A DNA stretch of 34,836 nt from Phycisphaerae bacterium (GTDB lineage: Bacteria; Planctomycetota; Phycisphaerae; SM23-33). How positions within the stretch are numbered: position 1 is the first letter of the stretch; each line of letters starts with the position of its first letter. The stretch is from the NCBI GenBank assembly GCA_016782885.1, contig JADHXQ010000051.1:1-34836 (forward strand). Direction: 5' to 3'. The position numbers and the translations under genes were made by a program. Positions 1 through 8,469 of this stretch are shown piece after piece. The notes below the pieces were generated by a model. It was not told the origin of the DNA and searched no databases. It saw only the letters and a program-made list of their open reading frames with translations.

Positions 1-54
1 AATGTCTAATGGCGCTCTGACCCCATATATGGGGTCAGAGCGCCATTAGACATT
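1..54. repeat. 54-bp perfect palindrome (REP-like)
   Basis: Positions 1-27 are the exact reverse complement of 28-54, centred on ATATAT, with no mismatch. The palindrome may continue left of the window. The right half carries GGGGTCAGAGCGCC, and a diverged half-copy lies at 19797-19823. It sits just past the terminator of the oxidoreductase gene, in a typical REP position. From memory, GGGGTCAGAGC-type words often accompany REP-associated Y1 transposases (RAYT) in environmental genomes; no such gene is in this window. It could extrude as a cruciform or form a bidirectional hairpin in RNA. Confidence 0.85.
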
Positions 55-94
55 AAGAGGCTTCATGGTTTTGCTCAGGAGTTTGTTTGTCCGC

Positions 95-126
95 AAAAAA
101 TCGCCCCCGCGGTGGCGGGGGCGATT
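95..126 (-). terminator. Rho-independent terminator of the Gfo/Idh/MocA gene
   Basis: A perfect 12-bp stem (99-110 with 115-126, loop GGTG) is made of AATCGCCCCCGC and its complement. On the minus strand it is followed directly by a run of six T (plus-strand A95-A100). It lies 38 bp beyond the stop codon of the minus-strand oxidoreductase gene, which it very probably terminates. Confidence 0.9.
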
Positions 127-163
127 CTTGTTGATAGAACTTTATTCAATCCTGACCGGCGGC

Positions 164-1495
164 TCAGTCGACGTACCATCCGTCGCGCGGTTTGCGGGTC
201 ATCAGCTTGTTGGCCGCTTCGCTGTTGGTGAACTTCTGGGCCTTGGCGTCATACAGCAGTTTGCCTTTGACGCGGGCGGCGATATTGGCCATCAGGGCGA
301 CCGCCGTCAGCTTACCGCCGTATCCGAAGTTCGACAGCGGCGCGTTGTAGGGGATCTCGCCTTTGGCGGCTGCGATGAATTCTCTTTCGTGTCCGCGCGA
401 CTTGGGAGCCGCTTGCGGAACCTTACCGAATTTCTGGCGGGCGGATTCGGGGACGAGGGTGGCGCTTTGGTTGTGCGAGCCCATCACCCAGCATACTCCC
501 TTTGTCCCGACGAAGTACGATCCTGCCGATCCCATCTTGCGACCCTTGTCCAGGCCCGGCATTTGCGGGGGCTTGGTCACGCCGTCGTACCAGAACGCGT
601 CAAACGCCGGGCGCTTTCCGTCGGCGGGGAACTCCCACTTGACCGCCTTGCCTTTGGGGTAGGTGTCGATCGCCGGTCCGGTCTGGCTGATGCACTCGAC
701 GCTTGTCGGGAAACCGGGTTCGTAGACTTTGTAGAACGCATTCATCAAATGGCAGCACCAGTCGCCCAGGCCGCCGTTTCCGAAGTCGATCCATCCGCGC
801 CATTTGGCGGGGTGGTAGATGCCCTTCTTGTACGGACGCACCGGCGCCGGTCCCAGCCACTTGTCCCAGTCGAGCCCGTCGGGCACGGGATCTTCGCCTT
901 CGGGCGTGCGGATACCGTCTTTGAACCATCCGCCGTGTGTGCCCGTCCAGGTGTGGACCTCCTTGATATCGCCGATCGCGCCGGCTTTGACGTAGTTGTA
1001 AGCGGTCCGCCAACCGCCGCCGCCCATCATCTGGTTGCCCATTTGCGTGGCGACCTTGTATTTCTCGGACTCCGCGGCCAGTTGCAGCGCTTCCCACATC
1101 GACCATGCCAGCGGTTTCTCGCAGTAGACCGCCTTCTTGGCGCGGATGGCGCGAATGGCCTGGGGGTAATGCTGGTGGTCCGGCGTGGAGATGATCACCG
1201 CGTCGAAGTCGTCGGGGTTCTTGAACATCTCGCGGTAGTCCTGGTAACCCTTGGCGTTGGGGAATCGCTTCTTCGCCCCGGCCAGCCGACCCGCGTCCAC
1301 ATCGCAAACCACTGTGATATTCTCGCCCTTGGCCATGCCAATTCCGTGTCCGCCGCGCCCGCCGACGCCAATGATGGCGACGCGGAGTTTCTTTGCCTCG
1401 GCGCCTCGGGCGACGTTGGGAAGCGCAAGGGCGCTCCCGGCGGCGATAGCGGTAGTCGTCTTCAGAAAATCTCGTCGATTAACGTGCGTACTCAT
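164..1495 (-). CDS. Gfo/Idh/MocA-family oxidoreductase with twin-arginine signal
   Basis: Probable NAD(P)-dependent oxidoreductase of the Gfo/Idh/MocA family, 443 residues, normally acting on sugars or inositol-like polyols; the substrate cannot be told. The N-terminus carries a Tat signal (R7-R8-D-F-L-K) and a hydrophobic stretch ending near AlaArgGly at 29-31, so the folded enzyme is probably exported to the periplasm. A Rossmann nucleotide-binding motif follows at about 38-50 (VAIIGVGGRGG), and the family EKP motif is E126-K127-P128. The ATG start is supported by AGGAG seven bases upstream. The gene is single, with its own terminator at 95-126. Tat-exported members of this family are numerous in planctomycetes. 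Family confidence is high; substrate unknown. Confidence 0.92.
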   Translation of the reverse strand: MSTHVNRRDFLKTTTAIAAGSALALPNVARGAEAKKLRVAIIGVGGRGGHGIGMAKGENITVVCDVDAGRLAGAKKRFPNAKGYQDYREMFKNPDDFDAVIISTPDHQHYPQAIRAIRAKKAVYCEKPLAWSMWEALQLAAESEKYKVATQMGNQMMGGGGWRTAYNYVKAGAIGDIKEVHTWTGTHGGWFKDGIRTPEGEDPVPDGLDWDKWLGPAPVRPYKKGIYHPAKWRGWIDFGNGGLGDWCCHLMNAFYKVYEPGFPTSVECISQTGPAIDTYPKGKAVKWEFPADGKRPAFDAFWYDGVTKPPQMPGLDKGRKMGSAGSYFVGTKGVCWVMGSHNQSATLVPESARQKFGKVPQAAPKSRGHEREFIAAAKGEIPYNAPLSNFGYGGKLTAVALMANIAARVKGKLLYDAKAQKFTNSEAANKLMTRKPRDGWYVD

Positions 1496-1692
1496 AGCAT
1501 TTCTCCTGATGTTGCGGTTTGGCCCGATCGGCCGATATTTCGCTTAACGGCGCTTCACAGAGATTGTATCCGATGCGGCGCGTTGGGCAAGGGTAATCCG
1601 GGAGCCTGTCTTGCTTGTGTGCGGATTCCATTGCGGATAGGATTTACCGCAGCTTTGGTGTCTCATGGCATATGATACATGAGGAGATTGAA

Positions 1693-2592
1693 ATGGTGGC
1701 AAGACAGATAGCGATGATTGGGGTAGGGGGTTGGCTGATAATGCTGACCGCCGCGTTGATGGCGGGTTGTGATTCGCAGGATTCCGCCGTCGGGCAAGAT
1801 CGACCGGACCGTGGCCGGCGAAAAACCGCTCGGACAAAGAAAGCATCCACAATGCCCGCCAGCGCCCCGAAACCCGCGGTTACGAGCGGGCCTTCGAAAT
1901 CCCAGTTGAGCCTGAAGCCCGCCGACGTGGCGAATCACAAAGGCGACGGTCCGGACGGCAAGGGCAATACCGCCGACGACACGTGGGGGTTCTGGTTCCA
2001 GTTGATGCACGCCCGGCAGGAGTATCGGCGTCTGGACATCGCGACGGCGGCGATGCCGCCGAAGCAGAGAACCGGCGGGATCAGGCGGAAGGTCCGCGGA
2101 CCCATCGGCAGCATGATGCCCAATCCGAAACAGACCGAGGGCTGGATATACCATTCCGACTGGGACGGGCGATTTGAAGGCTTCTGGGGCGACAGCAAGG
2201 CCGGAGAGGTGCTCGCGCATCCGTACAACGAGAAGACAGTCGGCGGCGCGGTGGCCGTAACCTGCAAGGCGCCCGACAACGGGACGTACCGCATTTTCGC
2301 AAAGATCACCGACGTAAGCGTCGCCAAGATCAAGCATCGCTCCCTGACGGGGGTCAAATGGTCTCTCGACGTAGTCGCCACCAAAGGCCCCAACGCAATT
2401 GTCAGGGTCGTAAAAGCCCTGAAGCGAGGCGGTCCGATCGGCGACACGCTCGGTCCGGCGTCCGCGGAGTTTTCGGTCGAGAGCGTGGTGCTGAAGAAGG
2501 GGCAGTTGATCCGCCTGACGATCGATCCCAACAGATCGTGGGGCGGGGACCTGACCCGGATCGACTACTTCAAGGTCGCCAGAGTCAAGTGA
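1693..2592 (+). CDS. Putative lipoprotein of unknown function
   Basis: Predicted 299-residue lipoprotein. The ATG at 1693 is chosen because GAGGAG lies six bases upstream and a signal peptide follows, ending in a lipobox-like LMAGC with Cys26 as the lipidated residue. A longer frame from 1615 is open but has no ribosome site. After a Lys/Pro/Ala-rich stretch (about 30-70) comes a globular region with several tryptophans, then a C-terminal part that reads as beta strands (about 170-299, ending near DLTRIDYFKVARVK). That tail recalls beta-sandwich carbohydrate-binding modules, but I do not recognise the family. The protein should sit at the membrane facing the periplasm. It converges on the next gene with a 7-bp gap. 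Confidence 0.8.
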   Translation: MVARQIAMIGVGGWLIMLTAALMAGCDSQDSAVGQDRPDRGRRKTARTKKASTMPASAPKPAVTSGPSKSQLSLKPADVANHKGDGPDGKGNTADDTWGFWFQLMHARQEYRRLDIATAAMPPKQRTGGIRRKVRGPIGSMMPNPKQTEGWIYHSDWDGRFEGFWGDSKAGEVLAHPYNEKTVGGAVAVTCKAPDNGTYRIFAKITDVSVAKIKHRSLTGVKWSLDVVATKGPNAIVRVVKALKRGGPIGDTLGPASAEFSVESVVLKKGQLIRLTIDPNRSWGGDLTRIDYFKVARVK

Positions 2593-2599
2593 GGACCCT

Positions 2600-3679
2600 C
2601 TACCACTTACTCACTCGATCGAGTACTTCCTGCTGATCTTTCGGGGCGGCGGGTATCCAGAGCATTATCCCCCTCGGGTCGGTCTTGCTCATGAACTCGT
2701 CGAGTTCGTCGAGTTGGAGGTCGACAATAACGGACTTGCCGGCGGCCTGGATCTTCTCGATCAATGGCAGCCATTGCATTATCGGCGCATCGTCACCGTA
2801 GCCCTGAACCCATTGAACGGCGGGCATGTTGGGCAGCGTCAGGATCGAATCGATATTCCTGCCCACGCCCGGGCCGTCGAGGTGGAATACGTTGTGGGTG
2901 AAACACTCGGCCTCGGTGCGCAGGGACGGCAGGCAGAACTCGTCGAAGTGCTCCGGAGAAATGAGCGTCGCAAAGTCGCAGGCAAGCACGTTGAACGTCT
3001 CGCGAGCGGGCAGGTTCATCCAGGTGACCGACAGTTGCCCGCGGGCCTTGAGTTTGCGGTCGAAGTGTTCGTACACCATCGGGTATTCGCCCCAGACCTT
3101 TTCGATGAGGGCCTTCAGCGGTTTGGGCGACATGACGATATCGAGACACATCTCCCCCATGCCCCGCAGGCCCGCGGCGCAGTCGATCCCCGCGTACATA
3201 TCCGTATATCCGACCAGAAAACGCCCCTCAGCCGCATCCAGGGCCCGATCCGTCATGGCATCGACCGCGCGGAAATACGTGTTGTCCTTGTCGATCTTCA
3301 GATCCCCAACGTTTTCCAGGTCGTCGATACACCGGCGCGTCCATGCCGTGACATCATCAAACACCGCCGACTGACCGAGGAACAGGTTGTACGCCACCGC
3401 GCTGATGTTGGGCCAGTACACCGGAAACGTTTCGCCTTTGAGTTCCGTTTGGACAAGCGAATTGGCGAACGTCCGCACCTGGAACTCCACGTCCAGCCAT
3501 CGCTCCTCAGCATTTGCCCAGGGTCCGGCGATGGTGCGGTGCTGTTCGTACTCGATATTATGGTGATGGAACCGTACCGGCGGGCGGTCAATGATCCTCT
3601 GGGCGTACCAGGCGTAGACGCGAGCGAGGCACTCATCGAAATCAGGCTTGCAAGCAAAATCGAATTCCGGAGTAGTCAT
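2600..3679 (-). CDS. Uroporphyrinogen decarboxylase (URO-D)-like family protein
   Basis: About 359 residues, resembling the URO-D/MtaA/CmuA superfamily of TIM-barrel proteins. This superfamily includes haem-pathway decarboxylases and corrinoid-dependent methyltransferases. Supporting stretches are the tryptophan-rich N-terminal part, the central YTDMYAGIDCAAGLRG, and a later FHLDGPGVGRNIDSIL resembling the metal- and substrate-proximal loops of the methyltransferase branch. The sequence is unlike true HemE, and such divergent copies in planctomycetes are usually annotated only as URO-D-domain proteins. The ATG at 3679 begins the homologous-looking MTTPEFDF; a longer frame to 3886 is open but looks non-coding. 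No strong Shine-Dalgarno precedes the start. No corrinoid protein gene lies nearby, so the substrate is unknown. Confidence 0.75.
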   Translation of the reverse strand: MTTPEFDFACKPDFDECLARVYAWYAQRIIDRPPVRFHHHNIEYEQHRTIAGPWANAEERWLDVEFQVRTFANSLVQTELKGETFPVYWPNISAVAYNLFLGQSAVFDDVTAWTRRCIDDLENVGDLKIDKDNTYFRAVDAMTDRALDAAEGRFLVGYTDMYAGIDCAAGLRGMGEMCLDIVMSPKPLKALIEKVWGEYPMVYEHFDRKLKARGQLSVTWMNLPARETFNVLACDFATLISPEHFDEFCLPSLRTEAECFTHNVFHLDGPGVGRNIDSILTLPNMPAVQWVQGYGDDAPIMQWLPLIEKIQAAGKSVIVDLQLDELDEFMSKTDPRGIMLWIPAAPKDQQEVLDRVSKW

Positions 3680-3973
3680 AGCGGCGATAAGATAAGGAAT
3701 TGGGCGCCTGTTGGCTAGAAGTTTTGGGGTAGCCGTATCGTCGGCGGTCGTGTTTGACCAGGCCTCCCCTTTTCCCACCCGAATCTGGTTGACTGGTTGA
3801 TTGCATTCTGGCCGGTGGTGTCGTATCTTTTGATGTATGGATGCCTGCAAACCGGCCTGTAGGAAACTATGGGCGAGAAGAAGCATGACCTTTTCAGGCA
3901 GTGCGACTGTCGCAGCCGATGAGCTTTGGCCGAAACGCCAGTGCGTTTTGGAAGAGTGCTAAGGAACACAATC

Positions 3974-5182
3974 ATGAGGATTCTTGAACTTACAGTCGAG
4001 GGGTTTCGGTCGCTGAAGAAGGTGACTTGGAAGCCTGGAATGCTCAATGTGGTCATCGGGCCTAACGGGACCGGCAAGTCAAACTTGCTCCGCCTGCTGG
4101 AACTGGTATCGGTGGCCGCCCGCGGTGGACTGTCGAAGCACGTGCAGGCGAGCGGTGGAATGGAATCGATCCTCTGGGATGGTAAGGCCAAAGAGCTGTC
4201 CATCGACCTGAAGATGTCCCCCCCCGCCGATCACCGTGACGAGCAGCGGGACAGCCTGAACTACAAACTTTGTCTTGGGCGTATCGGTGTGACCAGCAGC
4301 TACCGCATCGATTATGAATTGCTTGGGAACTACTATCGGGTCGATCAGGGCGAGGAAACCGAGCCGTTCAAATTGATCGAGCGCCGCCCAGGACATTCCC
4401 GCGTTTTCGACAGTAATCAGAAAGCGCTGACGGGCCTGGAGGAGGAGGTGCCGGAAGATGAGGCCGTTCTGTCCCTCGCGGCCGGTCCGTTTACGTCCAA
4501 CCCCTTGATTTCTGCCTATCAGAAGAATCTCACCGCCTGGTCGGTTTATCACGATATGCACGTTGACCACGACGCCCCGATCCGCTCCCCTGTGGTCACC
4601 AAACTCGAACGCCGCGTGTCGCCGGACGGGCAGAACCTCGTAAATGTTCTCCACACGCTCTACAGCGAAGACCGCGACTTTAAGAACGAGATCAACCTTG
4701 CCATGCGGGCCGCCTTCGGCGACGAGTTCGAGGAGTTGATATTTTCTCCGGCCGCCGATCAGCGAATCCAGTTGCGCGTTCAATGGAAGCCTCTCAGCAG
4801 GCAGCAGTCCGCGGCGGACCTGTCTGACGGAACGTTGCGGTTTCTGTTCTTGCTGGCGGTGTTGGCCAGCCCGGATGCGGCGCCCGTCATAGCGATTGAC
4901 GAGCCGGAAACGGGCCTGCATCCGGCCATGCTGCCGATCGTCGCCGAATATGCCGCAGAGGCGTCGCAACGGTCCCAGATTATCCTGACCACGCACTCGC
5001 CGGACTTTCTGGACGCCTTCAAGGAGGAGGCGCCCATGACCACGGTGGCGTTCTGGGAGAACGGCGAGACCGCCCTCAGGACGCTGGAGGGCGATGCTTT
5101 TCAGCGGTGGCGACAGAAATACTCCATGGGGAAACTGCTGACCTCCGGAGAACTTGAGCAACTCGCGGAGGCCCAGGCGTGA
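3974..5182 (+). CDS. AAA/ABC-type ATPase, OLD/RecF-like
   Basis: Predicted cytoplasmic ATPase of 402 residues, of the AAA_15/AAA_21 (OLD, RecF-like) type. It starts MRILELTVEGFRSLK, typical of this group. Walker A is GPNGTGKS at 29-36. A C-terminal ABC-like signature (LSDGTLR, near 280), Walker B with VIAIDEPETGLHP (about 303-316) and an H-loop TTHSPDFLD (about 339) follow. The ATG at 3974 has AAGGA eight bases upstream and is preferred over an in-frame TTG at 3926. Its TGA stop overlaps the GTG start of the next gene (GTGA), so the two are translationally coupled. ATPases of this type paired with a small Toprim-like protein are seen in defence modules such as PARIS, OLD and Gabija; that role is inferred here. 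Confidence 0.88.
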   Translation: MRILELTVEGFRSLKKVTWKPGMLNVVIGPNGTGKSNLLRLLELVSVAARGGLSKHVQASGGMESILWDGKAKELSIDLKMSPPADHRDEQRDSLNYKLCLGRIGVTSSYRIDYELLGNYYRVDQGEETEPFKLIERRPGHSRVFDSNQKALTGLEEEVPEDEAVLSLAAGPFTSNPLISAYQKNLTAWSVYHDMHVDHDAPIRSPVVTKLERRVSPDGQNLVNVLHTLYSEDRDFKNEINLAMRAAFGDEFEELIFSPAADQRIQLRVQWKPLSRQQSAADLSDGTLRFLFLLAVLASPDAAPVIAIDEPETGLHPAMLPIVAEYAAEASQRSQIILTTHSPDFLDAFKEEAPMTTVAFWENGETALRTLEGDAFQRWRQKYSMGKLLTSGELEQLAEAQA

Positions 5183-5802
5183 AATTCATTCTCTTCTGTG
5201 AAGGGGAGACCGAGCGCAAGGCTCTCCCTGCCTTCCTCAAACGTTGGCTGGACCCCAGGCTTAACGCGCCGGTGGGCGTCAAGCCCGTTCGCTTCGATGG
5301 GTGGACCGAACTCATCGACGATGCGCCCGTGAAGGCGGAGTTGTATCTTGAAGGGCCGCGGTCGGACGATGTGGTGGGCGTGATCGGCCTGCTTGACCTC
5401 TGTGACCCTACCTATCCGGGAGGCGTCGAGACCATCGCGGAGCGTAACGACTGGATGAAGAATCACGTCGAATCGAAAGTCAGCCTCCCCAAGTTCCGCA
5501 TGTTCTGCGCCGTTCATGAAATCGAGGCTTGGCTGTTGAGCGATCCTAAACTGCTTCCTCAAGAAGTGGCTTCCGCGCTGCCGGGTAAGGCCGGTAATCC
5601 CGAAACGGTGAACTTCTCTGAACCGCCCGCGAAGTTGCTGAACAAACTCTACCGCGAGAAGACGGGGTCGGGGTACAAGAAGGTCGTCTACGGCTCTGAC
5701 ATGTTCAGCCGCCTCGATCCTGATACAGCCTACGCCAAATGCCCTTACCTCGCCGCTCTACTCGATGAGATGCTCCAAATGGCCCACGATGCGGGACTCT
5801 GA
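5179..5802 (+). CDS. DUF4276-type, Toprim-like protein (partner of the ATPase)
   Basis: A 207-residue protein that I place in the DUF4276 family by its opening FCEGETERKALP and the later HEIEAWLLSD. The pattern of an early E-G-x-T-E (E8 and E12), an acidic pair in LLDLCDP (D73, D76) and HEIEAW (113-118) resembles the metal-binding acidic residues of Toprim nucleases such as those in OLD and AriB. A nuclease role is inference. It begins with GTG overlapping the ATPase stop, so the two proteins are probably made in fixed ratio and form a complex. The length fits the usual 190-260 residues. No obvious key residue is missing. A likely role is the effector of an ATPase-gated defence system. Confidence 0.8.
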   Translation: MKFILFCEGETERKALPAFLKRWLDPRLNAPVGVKPVRFDGWTELIDDAPVKAELYLEGPRSDDVVGVIGLLDLCDPTYPGGVETIAERNDWMKNHVESKVSLPKFRMFCAVHEIEAWLLSDPKLLPQEVASALPGKAGNPETVNFSEPPAKLLNKLYREKTGSGYKKVVYGSDMFSRLDPDTAYAKCPYLAALLDEMLQMAHDAGL

Positions 5803-5946
5803 AAGTCCTCGGGCGAATTCACATCGCTGGTGTCTGGAGTAAAACTGAAAAAGTGCGAAATTTGAATTGTTGAATATCCCAAAGGGCGGTTCGTTTGTTA
5901 GTATATATGCTTTGGGATCGTCGAGACAGGAATAGGAGAACTTGAC

Positions 5947-6912
5947 ATGCGTAGTGCTACGGTTGTCCTCATTGGTTGTGCATTGCTCGCGCTGGTCAGC
6001 CCGCCTGAGGTACGTGGCGCAGGGGCCATGCGGATAGACGAACTGAAGGAACTCGTAAAGGTGGTCGAAGCCGAGGCCGAGGCGTGGGCTTCCTCAAAAC
6101 GCAGCGGTATAAAGGTTACCCACCAGCTTCGCAACGTCTGGTACGACAAGGGCTCCATCGGTCCCTTGCGAACCGTTCTGGATGAGAATCGGAAGAGTCC
6201 GCACGATATTTTTGTAGCCAACAGGCTCCTTTCTCCGATGATCAACGCCAAGCCCGAGGTAATCGCCGAGGCGATGGGCATGATTCACGCCGTCTCGGAA
6301 CGGTTGGGCAAGTACGAGACCCTCCCGACCTACAACGAAGAAGAGATCAAAGGGCTCCAGCTTGCTGACGACGCTCCCAAGGATCTCCGTGACAGGGTCG
6401 AGAAACGCCGCGCCGAGAAGCGAAAAAAAGAGCTGGAGGTCCAGAAGCACAACCAGCAGGCCCGGGCACTCCGCGCCGTGGTCTACCGGTTGATGATCCG
6501 CGCCAGGACGGATGAAGAAGACGCTCGCCTCCTCAAGGCGCTGGTGGTTTCCGAAAAGAACGGGGACTGGATGTACGCCGACATCCTCGAAGCCATCCGA
6601 TCCCAGGCCCGCAGAATGAAGGAGCCCCGCGCAAAGGTCGTCTACGAGGCGCTCCGGTCATTCTGGAACGACCTCCGGGCCGCCGGCGGCGGAAGCAGGA
6701 ACTATGTCGACCAGGGTTCGGTCAAGATCGTGCCACTGGCCAACAGCGAATATACCACGCATCCGGATGTCGCCAAGAATCGCACGTTGATCGTGATAAA
6801 CCAGGTGGCTTCAGCGTCCAGGATGCCCGCCTTGCGCGACCCCAAGGCCATCAAGAAGCCAAAGAAGAAACCGCCGACCAGGAAGACCAGACCTCGCAGG
6901 ACTAAAAAGTGA
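5947..6912 (+). CDS. Secreted hypothetical protein with basic C-terminal tail
   Basis: A 321-residue protein I do not recognise. It has a clear signal peptide (about 1-25, MRSATVVLIGCALLALVSPP followed by a small-residue cleavage region), so it is probably exported. The body looks largely helical and charged, with a strongly charged, possibly coiled-coil stretch near 155-175 (RVEKRRAEKRKKELE). The last 25 residues are almost all Lys, Arg, Pro and Thr, suggesting binding to a polyanion such as nucleic acid or acidic polysaccharide. AGGAG lies eight bases before the ATG. It is 144 bp downstream of the DUF4276 gene and need not be part of that module. Confidence 0.78.
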   Translation: MRSATVVLIGCALLALVSPPEVRGAGAMRIDELKELVKVVEAEAEAWASSKRSGIKVTHQLRNVWYDKGSIGPLRTVLDENRKSPHDIFVANRLLSPMINAKPEVIAEAMGMIHAVSERLGKYETLPTYNEEEIKGLQLADDAPKDLRDRVEKRRAEKRKKELEVQKHNQQARALRAVVYRLMIRARTDEEDARLLKALVVSEKNGDWMYADILEAIRSQARRMKEPRAKVVYEALRSFWNDLRAAGGGSRNYVDQGSVKIVPLANSEYTTHPDVAKNRTLIVINQVASASRMPALRDPKAIKKPKKKPPTRKTRPRRTKK

Positions 6913-6947
6913 CGCCCCAGGGCGGCGCCGATGCGATCTGATTCGTC

Positions 6948-8465
6948 ATGGAACCTCAATTGCCCAAGACCCGCCTGATCTGCACGCTGACGGCGACCAC
7001 CATCGACGCGCTGTCCGAGCAGATGTCCCAGGCCGCCTCGACCGGATGCGATACCGTCGAGTGCCGCCTCGACTACCTGGGCCCGCCTCCAGGTCCGGGT
7101 GACGTCGCTGCGATCGTTGGAGCTTGTGATCTGGACGTTATCGCCACCTGCCGGCCTGTTCGCGAAGGCGGAAAGTTCACCGGCCCGGAGGCCGACAGGC
7201 TCGCGATACTGCAAGCCGCCTCCGATGCGGGTGCCGGCTACATAGACGTCGAAGCCGACGTGCCTCCCGGCGAGCGTCCCGGCGGCGCCGTCATATCAAG
7301 CCGCCATGACTTCGAGGCCTGCCCCGAGAACCTCGACGAACTTGCCGCCGGGCTTGACGCCTCGGACGCCGCGGTAAACAAGATTGCCTTCACCGCCTCC
7401 AGTCCGTCAGATGCGCTGCGGGCGTTCGACGTGATCCGCTCTTCGAGCAAACCCACAATCGCACTGGCGATGGGGCCCGCGGGCCTCCCCAGCCGCATCC
7501 TGGCCGGTAAGGCAGGCGCGTTCGGAACGTTCGCATCTCTGGCCGGCGGATTGGAATCCGCGCCGGGCCAGCCGACTGTCGCCGCGCTTCGCGATCTTTA
7601 CCGCTGGGACCACATCGACGCCGACACCGAAATCTACGGTGTGATCGGGTGCCCGGTCGCCCATTCAATGAGCCCGGCGATCCACAACGCCGCCTTCGGC
7701 GCAACAGGGATCAACGGTGTATACGTGCCGCTGCTGATCGAGCCCGGCGGCGAAAACTTCAACGATTTCCTGGATGCCGTGCTTGCCCGCCCGTGGCTCG
7801 ACTGGCGCGGGCTCAGCGTGACGATCCCCCACAAGCACAACGCCCTGGACTTTGTCGGCGCGGAAAACTGCGACCCGCTGGCCGTTCGGATCGGGGCGGT
7901 CAACACCATAACGATATCGCCAGACGGTGCGGTCCGCGGCGACAACACCGACTACGCCGCAGCCATCGACGCGCTTTGTGATGCGATGGGAATCACCCGT
8001 GAAGATCTGGCCGGCAGGGAAGTCGCGGTCCTCGGCGCCGGCGGGGCCGCCCGGGCGATAGTAGCCGCACTGGCACACTACAAGGCTCGCACGACCATCT
8101 ACAATCGCACGGTCGCTCGCGGCGAGGCGCTGGCCGCCGACTTCGGCGCCCAAGCCGCCGGACTCGACGCCGCCGAAGCCATGCAGGCTGAAATCGTGAT
8201 CAACTGCACGCCGATCGGCATGCATCCGTTGATCGACGCTTCCCCGCTCGACCGGATCCCCGAATCAGTGAAAGTCGTGTTCGACACGATCTACAATCCG
8301 ATCCGCACGAAACTGCTGGCCGCCGCCGAAGCCGCCGGTTGCCTCACCGTCACCGGACTCGACATGTTCGTAAACCAGGCCGCAGCGCAATTCGAAATGT
8401 GGACCGGTAAGCAAGCCCCGCGCGACGTGATGCGCCAGGTAGTGATGCAGCACCTCGATAGTTGA
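6948..8465 (+). CDS. aroDE: Bifunctional 3-dehydroquinate dehydratase / shikimate dehydrogenase
   Basis: A 505-residue fusion catalysing steps three and four of the shikimate pathway: dehydroquinate to dehydroshikimate, then to shikimate with NADPH. Residues about 1-220 are a type I dehydratase. They show VECRLDYL, ATCRP, the catalytic His120 in SSRHDF and the Schiff-base Lys145 in VNKIAFTA. Residues about 228-505 are shikimate dehydrogenase, with GVIGCPVAHSMSPAIHN, catalytic Lys296 in VTIPHK, IGAVNT, Asp335 in DNTDY and the NADP-binding GAGGAARA (363-370). All key residues are present. Plants carry the same domain order; it is also known in chlamydiae and planctomycetes. The ATG lacks a Shine-Dalgarno. 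The gene lies 35 bp after the secreted protein and converges on the DUF4340 gene with a 4-bp gap. Confidence 0.96.
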   Translation: MEPQLPKTRLICTLTATTIDALSEQMSQAASTGCDTVECRLDYLGPPPGPGDVAAIVGACDLDVIATCRPVREGGKFTGPEADRLAILQAASDAGAGYIDVEADVPPGERPGGAVISSRHDFEACPENLDELAAGLDASDAAVNKIAFTASSPSDALRAFDVIRSSSKPTIALAMGPAGLPSRILAGKAGAFGTFASLAGGLESAPGQPTVAALRDLYRWDHIDADTEIYGVIGCPVAHSMSPAIHNAAFGATGINGVYVPLLIEPGGENFNDFLDAVLARPWLDWRGLSVTIPHKHNALDFVGAENCDPLAVRIGAVNTITISPDGAVRGDNTDYAAAIDALCDAMGITREDLAGREVAVLGAGGAARAIVAALAHYKARTTIYNRTVARGEALAADFGAQAAGLDAAEAMQAEIVINCTPIGMHPLIDASPLDRIPESVKVVFDTIYNPIRTKLLAAAEAAGCLTVTGLDMFVNQAAAQFEMWTGKQAPRDVMRQVVMQHLDS

Positions 8466-8469
8466 CCTG

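Noticed and set aside
65-1675. Long plus-strand open frame of about 536 codons opposite the oxidoreductase gene
   Set aside because: It is the antisense of a well-recognised gene with Tat signal, Rossmann and EKP motifs; the reverse frame has no recognisable protein and is a GC-rich shadow.
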